A DNA stretch of 64,000 nt from Aeromonas rivipollensis (GTDB lineage: Bacteria; Pseudomonadota; Gammaproteobacteria; Enterobacterales; Aeromonadaceae): the NCBI RefSeq assembly GCF_010974825.1, contig NZ_JAAILA010000013.1:266593-330592 (forward strand), read 5' to 3'. Positions 18,680 to 28,729 of this stretch are shown here, piece by piece. Position 1 is the stretch's first letter; each line of letters begins with the position of its first letter. A program made the position numbers and the translations under genes. A model generated the notes under the pieces. That model made no database searches, was not told the origin of the DNA, and saw nothing but the letters and a program-made list of their open reading frames with translations.

Positions 18680-19057
18680 TCAGCCGAATGACAGCCCCTG
18701 CACCAGCGCCAGCACCGAGAAGAGCCCCAGGGACAGCCAGAAGAAGAGGGTGCCAAACAGGCGCGGCTTGTTCGGCGCCTTGGGGATCTGGATGCCGATG
18801 GCGTGCAGTATGCGCCCCACCAGCAGCAGCGCCCCACCCAGGTGCAGCCAGAGCGCCCCCACCCCGGCCAGCTCGCACAGGGCCATCAGCAAGAGGGTGA
18901 GCGGCACGTACTCGGCGAAGTTGCCGTGGGCACGGATGGCGGAGAGCATCTCGGGCGCCTCCCCTTCCCCTATCATCACCTTGAACTGGGCCCGGCGCTT
19001 GAGCAGCAGGAACAAGAGCCCCAGCAGGCCGCCGTAGATCAGCGTGATATGCATCAT
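18680..19057 (-). CDS. MAPEG-family membrane protein
   Basis: 125 residues from ATG 19057, behind AGGAG seven bases upstream. Four hydrophobic helices are visible (about 2-18, 47-64, 66-85 and 104-122). The loop motif ERRAQ-like KRRAQFKVMIGEGEAPEM and HGNFAEYVPLTLLLMALCE are typical of bacterial MAPEG proteins (relatives of microsomal glutathione S-transferase and YecN). It sits in the inner membrane; substrate unknown. Separated from hemH by 64 bases and possibly cotranscribed with it. Confidence 0.88.
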   Translation of the reverse strand: MMHITLIYGGLLGLLFLLLKRRAQFKVMIGEGEAPEMLSAIRAHGNFAEYVPLTLLLMALCELAGVGALWLHLGGALLLVGRILHAIGIQIPKAPNKPRLFGTLFFWLSLGLFSVLALVQGLSFG

Positions 19058-19121
19058 CAAGACACTCCTTTATCGTTGAACCCGAACACCCGGCGCGCGC
19101 CATCGCGGCCGTGAAGCCCCC

Positions 19122-20096
19122 TCACGCCAGCTCGCGGCAGATCAGCGACACCATCATGCGGATGTGGGCCTGATCGCTGTTGAGGGCCGGTATGTAGTGG
19201 AACTGCTCTCCCCCCGCGTCCATGAAGACGGCGCGGTTCTCGACCTGGATCTCCTCCAGGGTCTCGAGGCAATCCGCCGAGAAGGCCGGGCAGATCACAT
19301 CGAGCCGCTTGACCCCTTGTTCCGCCAGCTGGGCTATGGTGACGTCGGTATAGGGCTTGAGCCACTCCTGCTTGCCAAAGCGGGACTGGAAGCTGGCACT
19401 CCACTGCTCGGGGGACAGACCCAGCGCCTCCGCCAGCAAGGCGGCGGTGCGGCGACACTGATGACCGTAAGGGTCCCCCTCGTCCTCGCTGCGCTGGGGA
19501 ATGCCGTGGAAGGACATCAGCAGGTGCTCACCCTGTCCCTGCTGCTCCCACTGGCGGCGCACGCTCATGGCCAGTGCCTGGATGTACTCGGGGTGGTTGT
19601 GATAGTCGCGGATGAGGCGCATCACCGGCAGGTGGCGCTCCTTCTTCATCACCCGGGCCCAGCCGTCGAACACGGCGGCCGTGGTGCTGGCGGCATACTG
19701 CGGATAGAGCGGCAGCAGTATCACCCGGTTGACCCCCTGGGCCTTGAGCGCCTGCCAGCCCTCGTCGAGGGAGGGCGAGCCATAGGTCATGGCCAGCACC
19801 ACGGGCACATCGACCCCTTCCCGCTTGAGCTCCTGCTCCAGCGCCGCCCGCTGCCGCTGACTGATGGCCATCAGGGGCGAGCCCTGTTCGGTCCAGACCT
19901 GCTGATAGAGCTTGGCGACCCTGGGGGCCCGAAACGGCAATATGGCGAAAGTCAGCAGCGGTGCCCACAGCAGGCGAGGTATCTCGACCACGCGCGGGTC
20001 CTGCAGGAACTGACTGAGAAAGGCCTTGACGGCCGCCGAGGTTGGCGCCGCTGGGGTCCCAAGATTGACGAGCAAGATCCCGGTTTTCGTGGTCAC
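19122..20096 (-). CDS. hemH: Ferrochelatase
   Basis: 324 residues, the usual proteobacterial size. It inserts Fe2+ into protoporphyrin IX to make protoheme. The start MTTKTGILLVNLGTPAAPTS is canonical. The catalytic histidine lies in LLMSFHGIPQRSEDEGDPYG (about residue 195), and the acidic metal-side residue in CPAFSADCLETLEEI (about 265). It lies next to adk, the classic hemH-adk-htpG neighbourhood. Adjacent residues show no truncation. Confidence 0.96.
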   Translation of the reverse strand: MTTKTGILLVNLGTPAAPTSAAVKAFLSQFLQDPRVVEIPRLLWAPLLTFAILPFRAPRVAKLYQQVWTEQGSPLMAISQRQRAALEQELKREGVDVPVVLAMTYGSPSLDEGWQALKAQGVNRVILLPLYPQYAASTTAAVFDGWARVMKKERHLPVMRLIRDYHNHPEYIQALAMSVRRQWEQQGQGEHLLMSFHGIPQRSEDEGDPYGHQCRRTAALLAEALGLSPEQWSASFQSRFGKQEWLKPYTDVTIAQLAEQGVKRLDVICPAFSADCLETLEEIQVENRAVFMDAGGEQFHYIPALNSDQAHIRMMVSLICRELA

Positions 20097-20250
20097 GTTA
20101 GCGTCCTGTCGTGGGGTGTTTGTGTTGCTTGTGATAATGCAAGAAAGGGCCCTGTGTGGACCCTTGTCTCAATGTCGTTGCCAGGCGATCGCCCTTGGCG
20201 TGGCAAGAGGATTGCCAGCACGCCGGGCAATGTCGGTGGCAAGACCAGCT

Positions 20251-20919
<669 letters not shown>

Positions 20920-21111
20920 TCAATTCTTGAGAAGGCAAAAAACTACACGTTTTCGCCCATATTAACAAGCTCGCCCCGTGTGAGTGGCCAGATTATCACC
21001 AGCCCCTGGCGCCGTCTCTGCGACCAAAGACGCAGGCCCCTGCCACGAAAAATGATTGAAAATGCAGCAGACACTCAGGGCGGACAACGCCGCCCCGGGG
21101 CGGCGTCGGCC

Positions 21112-21140
21112 AAAAAAAAGCCCACTGCCTTGCAGTGGGC
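21112..21140 (-). terminator. Terminator after htpG
   Basis: Stem GCCCACTGC (21120-21128) with GCAGTGGGC (21132-21140), then an eight-T run on the minus strand. The hairpin begins nine bases past the htpG stop. Confidence 0.93.
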
Positions 21141-21148
21141 CAATTACA

Positions 21149-23062
21149 TCACGCCTGGAGTAGCAGACGGTTGATACGGGAGACGAAGCTCGCCGGATCA
21201 TTGAGGCCGCCCTGCTCCGCCAGCTGGGCCTGCTCGTGCAAGAGGCTGACCCACTCACCGAACAGCGCCTCGTCTTCGATGGTGTCGAGCTTCTTCACCA
21301 ACGCGTGGTCGGGGTTGAGCTCCAAGATGTACTTCTGCTCCGGTACCGGCTGGCCGGCGGCGCGCATCAGCTTGATCATCTGAGTGCTCATGCCGTGGTC
21401 GTCGGTGACGATGCAGGAGGGGGAGTCGGTCAGGCGGTGGGTGACACGCACCTCTTTCACCGCATCGGCCAGGCTCTGCTTGACCCGCGCCACCAGACCG
21501 GCGTTGGCTTTTTCAGCCTCCTCCTGGGCTTGCTTGGACGCCTCGTCCTCCAGCTCGCCCAAGTCCAGCTCGCCACGGGTGACGGAGACCAGCTGCTTGC
21601 CGTCGAACTCGGTGAGGTGGCTCATCAGCCACTCGTCCACCCGCTCCCACATCAGCAGCACTTCGACGCCCTTCTTGCGGAAGATCTCGAGGTGCGGGCT
21701 GTTCTTGGCCGCGGCATAGGAGTCGGCGGTGATGTAGTAAATCTTCTGCTGGCCTTCCTTCATGCGGCCAACGTAATCCTCAAGCGAGACGGTCTGGGCT
21801 TCGCCCTCGCCGGCGGTGCTGGCAAAGCGCAGCAGCTTGGCGATCTCCTCGCGGTTGGCATAATCCTCGGCCGGGCCCTCTTTGAGCACGTTGCCGAACT
21901 CGCTCCAGAACTTGGCGTACTTCTCGCTATCGTCCTTGGCCAATTTGTTCAGCATGGTCAGGACGCGCTTGGAGCAGGCCTTGCGCAGGGAGGCGGTCAC
22001 CTTGTTGTCCTGCAGGATCTCGCGGCTGACGTTGAGCGGCAGATCGTTGGAGTCCAGCACCCCTTTGACGAAGCGCAGGTAGGTCGGCATAAACTGCTCG
22101 GCGTCGTCCATGATGAAGACGCGCTGCACGTAGAGCTTGAGGCCGTGCTTCTGCTCGCGGTTGTAGAGATCGAAGGGCGCGCGGGCCGGGATGTAGAGCA
22201 GGCTGGTGTACTCCTGGGCCCCTTCCACCCGGTTGTGACCCCACAAGAGCGGGTCTTCGAAATCATGGGCGACGTGCTTGTAAAACTCCTGATACTCCTC
22301 GTCCTTGATGTCTTTGGGGTTGCGGGTCCAGAGCGCGGTGGCGCGGTTGACCTGCTCCCACTCGCCCGGGGTACCGACTATGGTCTCGCCATCTTCTTCG
22401 CGATCCGGGGTGCCCTCCTTGTACATCTCCACCGGCACAGAGATATGGTCGGAATACTTGGCGACCACGGCGCGCAGGCGCCAGTCGTCCAGGAACTCCT
22501 CTTCCTCGGCACGCAGGTGCAGGATGACGTCGGTGCCGCGCCCTTCTTTGGTCACGTCAGCGACCGTGAAGGAGCCTTCCCCTTCCGATTCCCACTGTAC
22601 GCCCTGGCCCGGCTCTGTGCCGGCGGCGCGGGAGATGACGGTCACCTTGTCGGCGACGATGAAGGCGGAGTAGAAGCCCACCCCGAACTGACCGATCAGC
22701 TGGGAGTCCTTGCCTTGATCACCGGAGAGGTGCTTGAAGAACTCGGCGGTACCGGATTTCGCTATGGTACCCAGGTGCTCGATCACCTGGTCCCGGGTCA
22801 TGCCGATGCCGTTGTCCGAGATGGTCAGGGTCTTGTTCTCTTTGTCCACCACCAGGCGCACGCGCAGCTGGCCGTCGTTTTCGAACAAAGAGGCATCGGA
22901 AAGCGCCTTGAAGCGCAGCTTGTCCGCCGCATCGGAGGCGTTGGAGATAAGCTCGCGCAGGAATACTTCTTTGTTGGAGTAGAGGCTGTGAGCCATCAGG
23001 CTCAGCAGTTGTTTGACTTCAGTCTGAAAGCCGTGGGTTTCGGCGTGAACACTTTGGGTCAT
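21149..23062 (-). CDS. htpG: Hsp90 chaperone HtpG
   Basis: 637 residues, the normal bacterial Hsp90 length. The start [20 protein letters not shown] is canonical although the frame is open another 52 codons upstream. ATP-binding GHKL motifs are all present: [15 protein letters not shown] (about 36-50), [19 protein letters not shown] (about 85-103) and [13 protein letters not shown] (about 130). The middle-domain SREILQDNK and the C-terminal dimerisation region are intact. Cytoplasmic ATP-dependent chaperone of the heat-shock regulon; a sigma-32 promoter lies 43-70 bases upstream. Confidence 0.97.
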   Translation of the reverse strand: MTQSVHAETHGFQTEVKQLLSLMAHSLYSNKEVFLRELISNASDAADKLRFKALSDASLFENDGQLRVRLVVDKENKTLTISDNGIGMTRDQVIEHLGTIAKSGTAEFFKHLSGDQGKDSQLIGQFGVGFYSAFIVADKVTVISRAAGTEPGQGVQWESEGEGSFTVADVTKEGRGTDVILHLRAEEEEFLDDWRLRAVVAKYSDHISVPVEMYKEGTPDREEDGETIVGTPGEWEQVNRATALWTRNPKDIKDEEYQEFYKHVAHDFEDPLLWGHNRVEGAQEYTSLLYIPARAPFDLYNREQKHGLKLYVQRVFIMDDAEQFMPTYLRFVKGVLDSNDLPLNVSREILQDNKVTASLRKACSKRVLTMLNKLAKDDSEKYAKFWSEFGNVLKEGPAEDYANREEIAKLLRFASTAGEGEAQTVSLEDYVGRMKEGQQKIYYITADSYAAAKNSPHLEIFRKKGVEVLLMWERVDEWLMSHLTEFDGKQLVSVTRGELDLGELEDEASKQAQEEAEKANAGLVARVKQSLADAVKEVRVTHRLTDSPSCIVTDDHGMSTQMIKLMRAAGQPVPEQKYILELNPDHALVKKLDTIEDEALFGEWVSLLHEQAQLAEQGGLNDPASFVSRINRLLLQA

Positions 23063-23104
23063 CGACCAGTCCTCAAAACGTCGGGTTGAACAGATTCCCA
23101 ACCT

Positions 23105-23132
23105 AGATGGGGTTGGCCCACCAAATATCAAG
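23105..23132 (-). promoter_or_regulatory. Sigma-32 (heat-shock) promoter of htpG
   Basis: On the minus strand CTTGATA (23126-23132), a 13-base spacer, then CCCCATCT (23105-23112). This matches the RpoH consensus CTTGAAA-N13-15-CCCCATNT with one mismatch. Confidence 0.88.
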
Positions 23133-23368
23133 GGGCTTGCGTGCAAACTTGAGAGCAAAGTTGCACACTGGCCCCTGGTGGCGGGCTTGGCTGCCCATTT
23201 TTCGTACCATCCAGCCAAACCAGTTTATGAGCCGTCGCGAGAAGCCGTCAGCAAGGTATCGATCCGCGCAGGAACCGGAACGTATAGGTATACGTGAGCC
23301 CCTGGTTTCACATAAGCGAGCAGCACATGAGCCTTGATCACGGTTTCGCAGCAGGCCCATAAGCAGGT
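23133..23368. other. Intergenic region between recR and the htpG promoter
   Basis: About 235 bases with no convincing gene, hairpin terminator or repeat. Any 3' untranslated region of recR must end here. Confidence 0.5.
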
Positions 23369-23968
23369 TTAGATGCGCTGACGCCCCATCAGGGAGTGAG
23401 ACAGCGTGGTGCCATCCACCAGCTCCAGCTCGCCACCCACCGGCACCCCGTGGGCGATGCGGCTCACCTCCACCCCGGCGGCGCGGGCCATGTCGGCGAT
23501 GTACCAGGCGGTGGCATCCCCCTCTATGGTGGGATTGGTGGCGAGGATCAGCTCCTTGATGTGCTCATCCTTGAGGCGCCGCTCCAGGATCTCCAGCCCC
23601 AGCTCCTCCGGGCCTATGCCGTCCAGCGGCGACAGATGGCCCATCAGCACGAAGTAGCGGCCGGAGAACTGGCCGGTCTGCTCGATGGCCGCCACGTCTG
23701 CCGGGCTCTCCACCACGCAGAGCAGACCGTTCTCCTCGCGCTTGGGATTGGCACAGATCTCGCAGCGATCGTTCTCGGTGAAGGTGCGGCAGTGGCTGCA
23801 ATGACCGATTTCGGTCAGCGCCCGATTGAGCAGGGAGGCTAGACGCAGGCCGCCGCTGCGCTCGCGCTCCAGCAGGGTGAACGCCATGCGCTGGGCCGAC
23901 TTGGGGCCCACGCCCGGCAAGACCTGCAGCGCCTTCATCATCTCATCGAGCAGGGGACTGAATTTCAT
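23369..23968 (-). CDS. recR: Recombination mediator RecR
   Basis: 199 residues, exactly typical. RecR acts with RecF and RecO to load RecA on gapped DNA. It shows the helix-hairpin-helix [14 protein letters not shown] (about 17-30), a C4 zinc finger [16 protein letters not shown] (about 57-72), and the Toprim domain [19 protein letters not shown] (about 80-98). The ATG at 23968 has AAAGGAAATCTCC directly upstream; 24 more open codons upstream are not coding. In many gammaproteobacteria recR follows dnaX and ybaB, but here 24000-24860 upstream is non-coding, so that linkage is absent. Confidence 0.97.
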   Translation of the reverse strand: MKFSPLLDEMMKALQVLPGVGPKSAQRMAFTLLERERSGGLRLASLLNRALTEIGHCSHCRTFTENDRCEICANPKREENGLLCVVESPADVAAIEQTGQFSGRYFVLMGHLSPLDGIGPEELGLEILERRLKDEHIKELILATNPTIEGDATAWYIADMARAAGVEVSRIAHGVPVGGELELVDGTTLSHSLMGRQRI

Positions 23969-24859
23969 GGAGATTTCCTTTAAAGCCGCGCCGAAGGGAG
24001 GAGTCGGCCCGCTTGCCTGACGCGGTGCCGACGCCTCCATCCGAACCTATCTTGTTGGCGCAGGACTATACCCGAGCCGCCCCCAGCCGCCAATGGCAGA
24101 TCCCGCCAAATGGCCCCTCCCCCTTGCCACACAGCTCCCCGGCAAACCGGGCGAACCGGGCGGCGCCCCGCTTTCCAGGCCCATGCAGACCCCGCATGGC
24201 CATCCAGGGCTCACAAGGCGATAAAAAGCGCCTAGGTCGTTTAGTCTTTTTATTCGATTGAACGGTATCGTTAAGTAAAACCAAACAAAAATCCCTCCCC
24301 CGATGCCAGCGCCCCTGGACGCGGCCCACTGCAAGGGCGCTATCAGGGCACCCAATAAGCTGCGCCGTCACCGCCCCGCCGATTATCTCACCTGATGCCC
24401 CTCATCAATACCGAACGGGGCCCGCCTCGCAGAGCTGTGCCGTCACTGTCCCGTCGATTCCCCCTACCCTATGTCTACCATCCGATACCGAACGGGCCCA
24501 CCTCGCAGGATCGCAAAGAAGCGCCGCGTCTGGCACTCAAACCGGTGCGAGATCAAGGTAATGGGGGCCACTGACCCGATAAACTTGGCCCCCGCGGCAG
24601 GGCCGACTCTCCTCTTTTCCCTGCCAAGCCAAGGCCCCTTCCCCTCCCGGCGCCGCCCATTGCAACACTGTTCGTTGCACCCTGAGGCCGACGCCGTGGC
24701 GGCAGGCCAGCAGACGGGAGTTCGATATCGCATGACATCCCTCAAGATGATCGCCGGATGGCCGCCCCTGCGGGCCCTCCCCTGCCCTCTTGTCATCATG
24801 GAAGGCTATCTGCCCCCTTGTTATCAGGGAGGGGCGCCTGCCCCTCTTTGGATGGCGTC
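23969..24859. other. Long non-coding stretch between recR and hypF
   Basis: About 890 bases containing the divergent promoters of recR and hypF. I see no protein with a plausible start and ribosome site, and no tRNA. A diverged tandem repeat lies at 24361-24510. An AT-rich patch at 24238-24295 (TTTAGTCTTTTTATTCG) could hold a promoter. The open frames across it have erratic composition (proline-, arginine-rich) typical of chance reading frames in GC-rich DNA. Confidence 0.55.
24361..24510. repeat. Diverged tandem repeat, two units of about 75 bases
   Basis: Unit 1 begins TGCGCCGTCACCGCCCCG at 24361, unit 2 begins TGTGCCGTCACTGTCCCG at 24436. Both end in near-identical blocks, ATACCGAACGGGGCCCGCC and ATACCGAACGGGCCCACC, each followed by TCGCAG. 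The middle of the units is less similar. Confidence 0.7.
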
Positions 24860-27271
24860 ATGACGGCCCGGACCCAGACGCCTTCCAGGCTGCGCCGCGA
24901 ATTTCATATGGACGGTATAGTGCAGGGGGTCGGCTTTCGCCCCTTCGTCTATGGGTTGGCGCTGCGCCACGGCCTTGCCGGCTATGTCTTGAACGACGCC
25001 AATGGCGTCACCATAAGTGCCGAGGGTTCCCCCGAGCAGCTGGCAACCTTTGCTCGCGAATTGCGGGAGCTGGCGCCGCCGCTTAGCCGAATCGATCGCT
25101 TCAGCGAGCGTGCACTTCCCCTTTGCCATGATCCTGACTATGACGGCGCCTTTCATGGCCAGTTTCGAATTAAAGCCAGCCAGCAGCAGAGCGCCGCTAC
25201 GGTCGCCATCTCGCCGGATCAGGGAATGTGCGAGGCGTGCGCCCGGGATGTGGCCAACCCTGCGGATCGCCACCATTACTACCCCTTTACCAACTGCACC
25301 CACTGCGGCCCGCGCTACACCATTATCCGCCGCCTCCCCTACGACAGACCCCACACCGCCATGGCGGGCTTTACCATGTGCCCGCGCTGCGCTGCGGCCT
25401 ATGAAAACCCGCTGGACAGACGCTACCATGCCCAGCCGGTGAGCTGCCCCGAGTGCGGGCCCCATCTCAGCTGGCGCAATGGCAATGCCTTGGCCGAGCG
25501 GGAGGATGCCTTGCAGGCCGCCGCCCGTGCCCTGCAAACGGGCAAGCTTATCGCGGTCAAGGGGATGGGGGGTTATCACCTGATATGCGATGCGCGAAGC
25601 GAGTCCGCCGTGGCACGGCTTCGCGAGCTCAAGCGGCGCGAGCGCAAGCCGCTGGCGGTGATGATGGGCTCCCTTGCCGAGGCCAGGCGCCATGTCACTG
25701 GTTGCGAGGCGGAGTGGAAGCTGCTCGCCTCTCAGGCCAGACCCATCACCTTGCTGCGCAAGCGCACCAAGGATGATCGGCTCTCAGAATCCCAACACAC
25801 CGCGGCCCCATTGGCCGACGGGATAGCCCCCGGCATTCCCTACCTCGGGGTTATGCTCCCCTATACCCCGCTCCATCAGCTGTTGCTGGACGCCTGCGCC
25901 ATGCCGCTGGTGGCCACCAGCGCCAATGGTCGCGGCAGCCCGATCCTCATCGAATGCGAGGCGGTGGTCAGGGAACTCGGCAGCGAGATTGACGGCATCC
26001 TGGATCACAACCGACCCATCCTGCACCCCTGCGACGACAGTCTGGTGCAGTGGGCAGGCGGGCGGAGCCAGACCCTGCGCCTCGCCCGGGGTTATGCTCC
26101 CTGCACCCCCAGCCTGAAGCAGGCGGTCAAGGTGCCGCTGCTGGCGGTCGGGGCGCAGCAGAAGAACCAGCTGGCGCTGGCCTTCGGCCGCCAGCGCATC
26201 TACAGCCCCTATATCGGCGATCTGCACAGCCTGCCGATGCAGGGCCACTTCGAGCAGACCCTGGCGACCTTCCGCGAACTCTACGATCTCAAACCCGAAC
26301 TGCTGGTATCGGATCGCCACCCCGGCTATCTCAGCCACCAGTGGGCCAAGGGCTATTGCCGCGATCACAATGCAACCCATCTCGAGGTGCAGCACCATCA
26401 CGCCCACCTGCTCGGGGTGATGGCCGAACATGACATCACGGGCCCTGTGCTGGGTTTTACCTTCGACGGCACAGGCCTTGGGGATGACGGCACCCTCTGG
26501 GGTGGCGAGCTGCTGCTGGCCGATGTGAAGGGCTTCGATCGTGTTGCCCACCTCGCGCCTTTCAAGCTGATCGGCGGCGAGGCGGCGATTCGCGAGCCGG
26601 TGCGCCAGCTGCTAGGGCTGCTGTTCGAATCCTATGGCGTGGCAGAGATCAGCGCCCTCGATATTCCGGCGATCAACAAACTGCCCCTTGAGCGGATCAG
26701 CAACCTGCACCAGCTCTGGCATCTTGGTCGCAACGCCCCCCATACCAGCTCCATCGGTCGCCTGTTCGATGCCGTCGCGGCGCTGCTGGGGGTGATCGAT
26801 ACCCCCGACTACGAGGGAGAGGCGGGGCTCTTGCTGGAGGCAGCGGCCTTGCAGCTTTCCCCCGATGAACTGCCCTTCCCCCTCACCTTTGGCCTGAGCC
26901 TATCAGCGGAAGGGCCACTGCAGATCGAGTGGGCCGAACTGCTCAATACCCTTGTCGGCGAGCGGCGCAAAGGCACCTCGACCGCCAGCCTGGCAGCCGG
27001 TTTTATCCGCGCTATCAGCGCTCTGGTCGTTGCCCTGGCCGAGCGCTTCCCCGGTTATCCGGTGGCGCTCGGGGGCGGCGTCTTTCAAAACCGGGTGCTG
27101 ATGGACCAGCTGGTGCCCGCTCTCGAAGCGGCTGGCCGGCAGGTATTGACCAGCGAAACCCTGCCGCTCAATGACGGTGGCATCGCCGCCGGTCAGCTCT
27201 GGTTTGCCATCCACCATATTGCCACGCACCAGCCTGCCACAACCGGTTGTGCCACCTTGTCGGAGTCCTGA
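24860..27271 (+). CDS. hypF: Carbamoyltransferase HypF, [NiFe]-hydrogenase maturation
   Basis: 803 residues from ATG 24860. HypF uses carbamoyl phosphate and ATP to make a thiocarbamate on the C-terminal cysteine of HypE, source of the CN ligands. Domain order: acylphosphatase-like (about 13-100, with IVQGVGFRPFVYGLA); two zinc-finger pairs (CEACARD, then CTHCG, CPRCA and CPECG, about 118-235); YrdC-like nucleotide domain (LIAVKGMGGYHLICDA onward, about 260-430); Kae1-like carbamoyltransferase domain (VQHHHAHLLGVMAEH, FDGTGLGDDGTLWGGE, LGGGVFQNRVL). The start was chosen because homology to the acylphosphatase domain begins right after it; TTGGAT gives only a weak ribosome site. First gene of the hypFCDEAB block. 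Confidence 0.96.
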   Translation: MTARTQTPSRLRREFHMDGIVQGVGFRPFVYGLALRHGLAGYVLNDANGVTISAEGSPEQLATFARELRELAPPLSRIDRFSERALPLCHDPDYDGAFHGQFRIKASQQQSAATVAISPDQGMCEACARDVANPADRHHYYPFTNCTHCGPRYTIIRRLPYDRPHTAMAGFTMCPRCAAAYENPLDRRYHAQPVSCPECGPHLSWRNGNALAEREDALQAAARALQTGKLIAVKGMGGYHLICDARSESAVARLRELKRRERKPLAVMMGSLAEARRHVTGCEAEWKLLASQARPITLLRKRTKDDRLSESQHTAAPLADGIAPGIPYLGVMLPYTPLHQLLLDACAMPLVATSANGRGSPILIECEAVVRELGSEIDGILDHNRPILHPCDDSLVQWAGGRSQTLRLARGYAPCTPSLKQAVKVPLLAVGAQQKNQLALAFGRQRIYSPYIGDLHSLPMQGHFEQTLATFRELYDLKPELLVSDRHPGYLSHQWAKGYCRDHNATHLEVQHHHAHLLGVMAEHDITGPVLGFTFDGTGLGDDGTLWGGELLLADVKGFDRVAHLAPFKLIGGEAAIREPVRQLLGLLFESYGVAEISALDIPAINKLPLERISNLHQLWHLGRNAPHTSSIGRLFDAVAALLGVIDTPDYEGEAGLLLEAAALQLSPDELPFPLTFGLSLSAEGPLQIEWAELLNTLVGERRKGTSTASLAAGFIRAISALVVALAERFPGYPVALGGGVFQNRVLMDQLVPALEAAGRQVLTSETLPLNDGGIAAGQLWFAIHHIATHQPATTGCATLSES

Positions 27272-27276
27272 AATCC

Positions 27277-27528
27277 ATGTGTCTATCCATCCCTTCTCAG
27301 GTGGTGCAGCTGCACCCCGAAGATAACTGCGTCACCGTCGACACCCTGGGGGTGCAACGCCGGGCCAGCTGCATGTTGCTCGAAGATCCCCTCAACCTCG
27401 GCGACTATGTGCTGCTCCATATCGGCTTTGTGATGAGCAAGATTGATGAAGAGGAGGCGCAGGCCAGTCTCGAGAGCTTCCGCCAGATGGTGGCCCTGAT
27501 GCCCGAACAGGATATCTTGCCATGCTGA
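27277..27528 (+). CDS. hypC: Hydrogenase maturation chaperone HypC
   Basis: 83 residues from ATG 27277 (MCLSIPSQVVQLHPEDNCV). The essential Cys2 that coordinates the Fe(CN)2CO unit with HypD, and that binds the large-subunit precursor, is present. The family pattern GDYVLLHIGFVMSKIDEEEA follows, then a longer acidic tail. No hybG paralogue is seen in the hyb block, so this protein probably serves HybC. GGAG lies ten bases upstream, and the stop overlaps the hypD start by seven bases. Confidence 0.94.
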   Translation: MCLSIPSQVVQLHPEDNCVTVDTLGVQRRASCMLLEDPLNLGDYVLLHIGFVMSKIDEEEAQASLESFRQMVALMPEQDILPC

Positions 27529-28640
27529 CCTTGAATGACCTGTTTCAGGGCTTTCGTCAGCCCGACGTCATCCGCGCCCTCGCCGCCCAGATCACCGAAC
27601 TCGCCAAATTACTCCCCGAGCCGCTGCGAGTGATGGAGGTGTGCGGCGGCCATACCCACACCATCATGAAATACGGCCTGCACCAGCTGCTGCCGGCCAG
27701 CATCGAGTTCGTCCACGGCCCCGGCTGCCCGGTCTGCATCATGCCCAAAGAGCGCATCGATCAGGCCATCGAGCTGGCGAGTCAGCCCAACGTCATTCTG
27801 GTCACCCTGGGGGACATGATCCGGGTGCCGGGCTCCAAAGGCACGCTTGCGCAGCAGCGCGCCAAGGGGAGCCATATCCGCCCAGTCTATGACCCCCTCG
27901 ACGCCCTGCGCATCGCCCGTGAGAACCCGGAAAAAACCGTGGTCTTCTTCGCCATCGGTTTCGAGACCTCCACCCCCATGACGGCCGCCTTGCTGGCTGC
28001 CGCTGAAGAGCAAGGGATTGAGAACCTCCTGTTTCATATCAACCATGTGCTGGTGCCGCCCGCCATTCACGCTGTGATGGCCGACGGAGTGGCCAAGGTG
28101 AACGCCTTTATCGGTCCTTCTCACGTCAGCGTCATCACAGGCGCCGATATCTACCTGCCCATAGTCCAGCGCTATCAGGTGCCTGTGGTGGTGAGCGGCT
28201 TCGAGCCGGTGGATGTGATGGAGGCACTGCTGATGATGGTGCGCCAGAAGGTGGAGGGTCGCTACGCGCTGGAGGTGCAGTACACCCGCGCCGTCACTGC
28301 CAGTGGCAATAAAACCGCCCAGCGGCTGGTCGAGCGCTTTTTCGAGACCCGCGATCACTTTCGCTGGCGAGGTCTGGGGGATATCAACGCCTCCGCCCTG
28401 CGCCTGCGCGATGCCTTCGCCAGGCGCGATGCGGAGCGTCACTTTGCACTCAGTGAGACCCCCATCGATGACCACAAGGCGTGCCAGTGCGCCGATATCC
28501 TGCGCGGGCTGGCCAAGCCGAACCAGTGCAAAGTCTTCGGCCGGGGCTGCACCCCGACCCAGCCCATGGGCAGCTGCATGGTCAGCTCCGAAGGGGCCTG
28601 CAATGCCTACTACCGCTATATGGGGATCCAGCAGCAATGA
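27522..28640 (+). CDS. hypD: Fe-ligand assembly scaffold HypD
   Basis: 372 residues. HypD carries a [4Fe-4S] cluster and, with HypC, is the scaffold on which Fe(CN)2CO is built. The conserved cysteine motifs are intact: EVCGGHTHTIMKYG (about residue 41), HGPGCPVCIMP (about 66-76), and the C-terminal cluster ligands CQCADI, NQCKVFGRGCTP and GSCMVSSEGACNAYY. The ATG overlaps hypC and the stop overlaps the following short frame as ATGA. No anomalies within the gene itself. Confidence 0.96.
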   Translation: MLTLNDLFQGFRQPDVIRALAAQITELAKLLPEPLRVMEVCGGHTHTIMKYGLHQLLPASIEFVHGPGCPVCIMPKERIDQAIELASQPNVILVTLGDMIRVPGSKGTLAQQRAKGSHIRPVYDPLDALRIARENPEKTVVFFAIGFETSTPMTAALLAAAEEQGIENLLFHINHVLVPPAIHAVMADGVAKVNAFIGPSHVSVITGADIYLPIVQRYQVPVVVSGFEPVDVMEALLMMVRQKVEGRYALEVQYTRAVTASGNKTAQRLVERFFETRDHFRWRGLGDINASALRLRDAFARRDAERHFALSETPIDDHKACQCADILRGLAKPNQCKVFGRGCTPTQPMGSCMVSSEGACNAYYRYMGIQQQ

Positions 28641-28729
28641 TCGAAATTCAGTTAAGCCACGGTGGTCGGGTGATGAGGAGAGATGAACCAGCCTGTTTCG
28701 GCAATCTTGTGGAGAACCAGACCCGATGA
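28637..28729 (+). pseudogene. Vestigial duplicate of the hypE 5' end
   Basis: A 30-codon frame that starts MIEIQLSHGG, copying hypE's MREIQLSHGG, then diverges (RVMRRDEPACFGNLVENQTR) and stops. At DNA level the first 26 bases and several later blocks (GAGATGAACCAGC versus GAGATGAATCAGC; TTTCGGCAATC versus TTTGGCAACG) match the start of hypE 89 bases downstream. Both junctions are ATGA overlaps: its start with the hypD stop and its stop with the hypE start. It may simply relay translation from hypD to hypE. Confidence 0.75.

Noticed and set aside
17153..18691. 512-codon plus-strand frame over gsk
   Set aside because: gsk on the other strand is unmistakable from its kinase motifs, and the plus frame reads through the gsk terminator.
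21090..21103. CCGCCCCGGGGCGG palindrome upstream of adk
   Set aside because: It lies just beyond the htpG terminator and looks like part of the GC-rich spacer; no recognised operator matches it.
24464..24863. Frames of 110-130 codons in the recR-hypF gap
   Set aside because: Proline/arginine-rich chance frames that end inside or overlap the hypF start; no ribosome site and no family resemblance.
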